Below the pieces are notes generated by a model that worked only from the letters and a program-made list of their open reading frames with translations, was not told where the DNA came from and did no database searches. Of a stretch of 64,000 nt of DNA, positions 63,663 through 64,000 are shown piece by piece. How positions within the stretch are numbered: position 1 is the stretch's first letter; each line of letters begins with the position of its first letter. Source of the stretch: Fictibacillus barbaricus (GTDB taxonomy: Bacteria > Bacillota > Bacilli > Bacillales > Fictibacillaceae); NCBI RefSeq assembly GCF_014635025.1, contig NZ_BMCE01000002.1, positions 186,001-250,000 of the forward strand. Direction: 5' to 3'. The translations under genes were made by a program, and so were the position numbers.

Positions 63663-63935
63663 TTAAATCTTAAAATAATTCTTCTTTAGAAATCTAGGGA
63701 TACTCATTAAATCTGAGTAAGAAATGGATGATTCTATTTTCTTCGTATCAATAAGCATAAGCTGATCTTCAATTTCATCTATAATATGGTCTTCTTGATA
63801 TTCCATTCCGCAAGAAGAGCATGAAACAGAAGGGATTACAGTAATCTCAACGGATCTTGACCCGTCTGGCAACTCCCAATAACCAGTCAGTCCTTTCTGT
63901 TCTGCTTTCTCACTCTCACACCATAAACACTTCAT
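63663..63935 (-). CDS. yokU: YokU-like zinc-binding protein
   Basis: A 90-residue protein with Cys pairs CLWCESEK (N-terminus) and SCSSCGMEY, plus DHIIDEIEDQLMLID, as in the YokU/YgiT-type zinc finger family. YgiT-type fingers occur in antitoxins, but here the partner toxin is absent and the gene sits between a kamA-like gene end and yodT. AAAGGAGG precedes the ATG at 63935; the frame is open to 63956, overlapping the upstream gene's stop. Confidence 0.8.
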   Translation of the reverse strand: MKCLWCESEKAEQKGLTGYWELPDGSRSVEITVIPSVSCSSCGMEYQEDHIIDEIEDQLMLIDTKKIESSISYSDLMSIPRFLKKNYFKI

Positions 63936-63948
63936 GTAATCCTCCTTT

Positions 63949-64000
63949 CTATGCATTCTTTTGTTCTTCAGCCGGTACAGAAACTCCTTCGTCCTTTTGC
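63949..64000 (-). CDS. C-terminal end of an upstream gene, possibly kamA (cut by window edge)
   Basis: Only the last 16 residues are visible (QKDEGVSVPAEEQKNA, then TAG). In related genomes yokU follows kamA (lysine 2,3-aminomutase), and the yod genes belong to the same pathway, so KamA is the likely product. The fragment alone cannot prove it. Confidence 0.4.
   Translation of the reverse strand, partial: QKDEGVSVPAEEQKNA

Noticed and set aside
63663-63935. YokU as the antitoxin of a toxin-antitoxin pair (YgiT-like zinc finger)
   Set aside because: No toxin gene or helix-turn-helix domain is present, and the operon context is catabolic.

Overview
The window is a low-GC chromosomal segment of a spore-forming Bacillaceae bacterium, Bacillus-like and possibly Fictibacillus; the genus is a guess. 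The evidence is AGGAGG-type ribosome binding sites with frequent TTG starts, sigma-A promoters, T-box riboswitches, a PerR box, Spo0A-type boxes, and many genes with recognisable Bacillus subtilis relatives (YppC, YppG, KapB, YpeP, YpdQ, YpcP, YitL/CvfB, YycC, YphP, and the YodQ-T/YokU set). It looks like ordinary core genome. I see no prophage, integrase, insertion sequence, CRISPR array or rRNA, and one tRNA (Arg, anticodon UCG).

Layout. 1-600: start of an antibiotic-resistance-type ABC-F gene behind a 40-codon leader ORF and an intrinsic attenuator. 0.7-3.0 kb: CBS/ACT regulator and PerR-type catalase. 3.1-9.4 kb: aromatic amino acid block, a Tyr-type T-box followed by aroC-aroB-tyrA-aroA, with the divergent DAHP synthase/chorismate mutase gene. 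9.5-15.6 kb: quinone reductase, a decayed NERD-protein remnant, and odhAB. 15.7-25.5 kb: rarD, argS under an Arg-type T-box, MATE exporter, fused msrAB, a DMT exporter, two SGNH hydrolases and proC. 25.6-33.8 kb: yppG/yppC, DUF502, dat, nadE, kapB, trhO, tRNA-Arg and several small unknowns. 33.9-47.9 kb: amidase, threonine aldolase, methyltransferase, MMPL transporter, plsY, YjcZ-like peptide, bacilliredoxin, two NAD(P)-binding proteins, pncA-mgtC, a DUF485/acetate-type symporter pair and an APC antiporter. 48-58 kb: cvfB, yycC, fhs, ferredoxin, an HD hydrolase, two divergent RNase H-like genes, a 5'-3' exonuclease, small unknowns and a large surface protein. 58.3-64 kb: an operon related to B. 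subtilis yodT-S-R-Q plus yokU, which fits beta-lysine/omega-amino-acid catabolism in the sporulating mother cell (inference).

The most unusual signals are two intergenic arrays of imperfect direct repeats (47994-48114 and 51598-51681). They differ in sequence but share a 21-bp period (two helical turns) and a related CGTG(G)A...TTAA-like core. I recognise no known element in them. Next come the ABC-F leader/attenuator, the T-box over the whole common aromatic operon with no trp/hisC/aroH genes in it, and a terminator inside the yokU-yodT operon.

Starts were chosen by ribosome binding site and family length. Function calls rest on recognised motifs and remembered family sequences; no database search was run.
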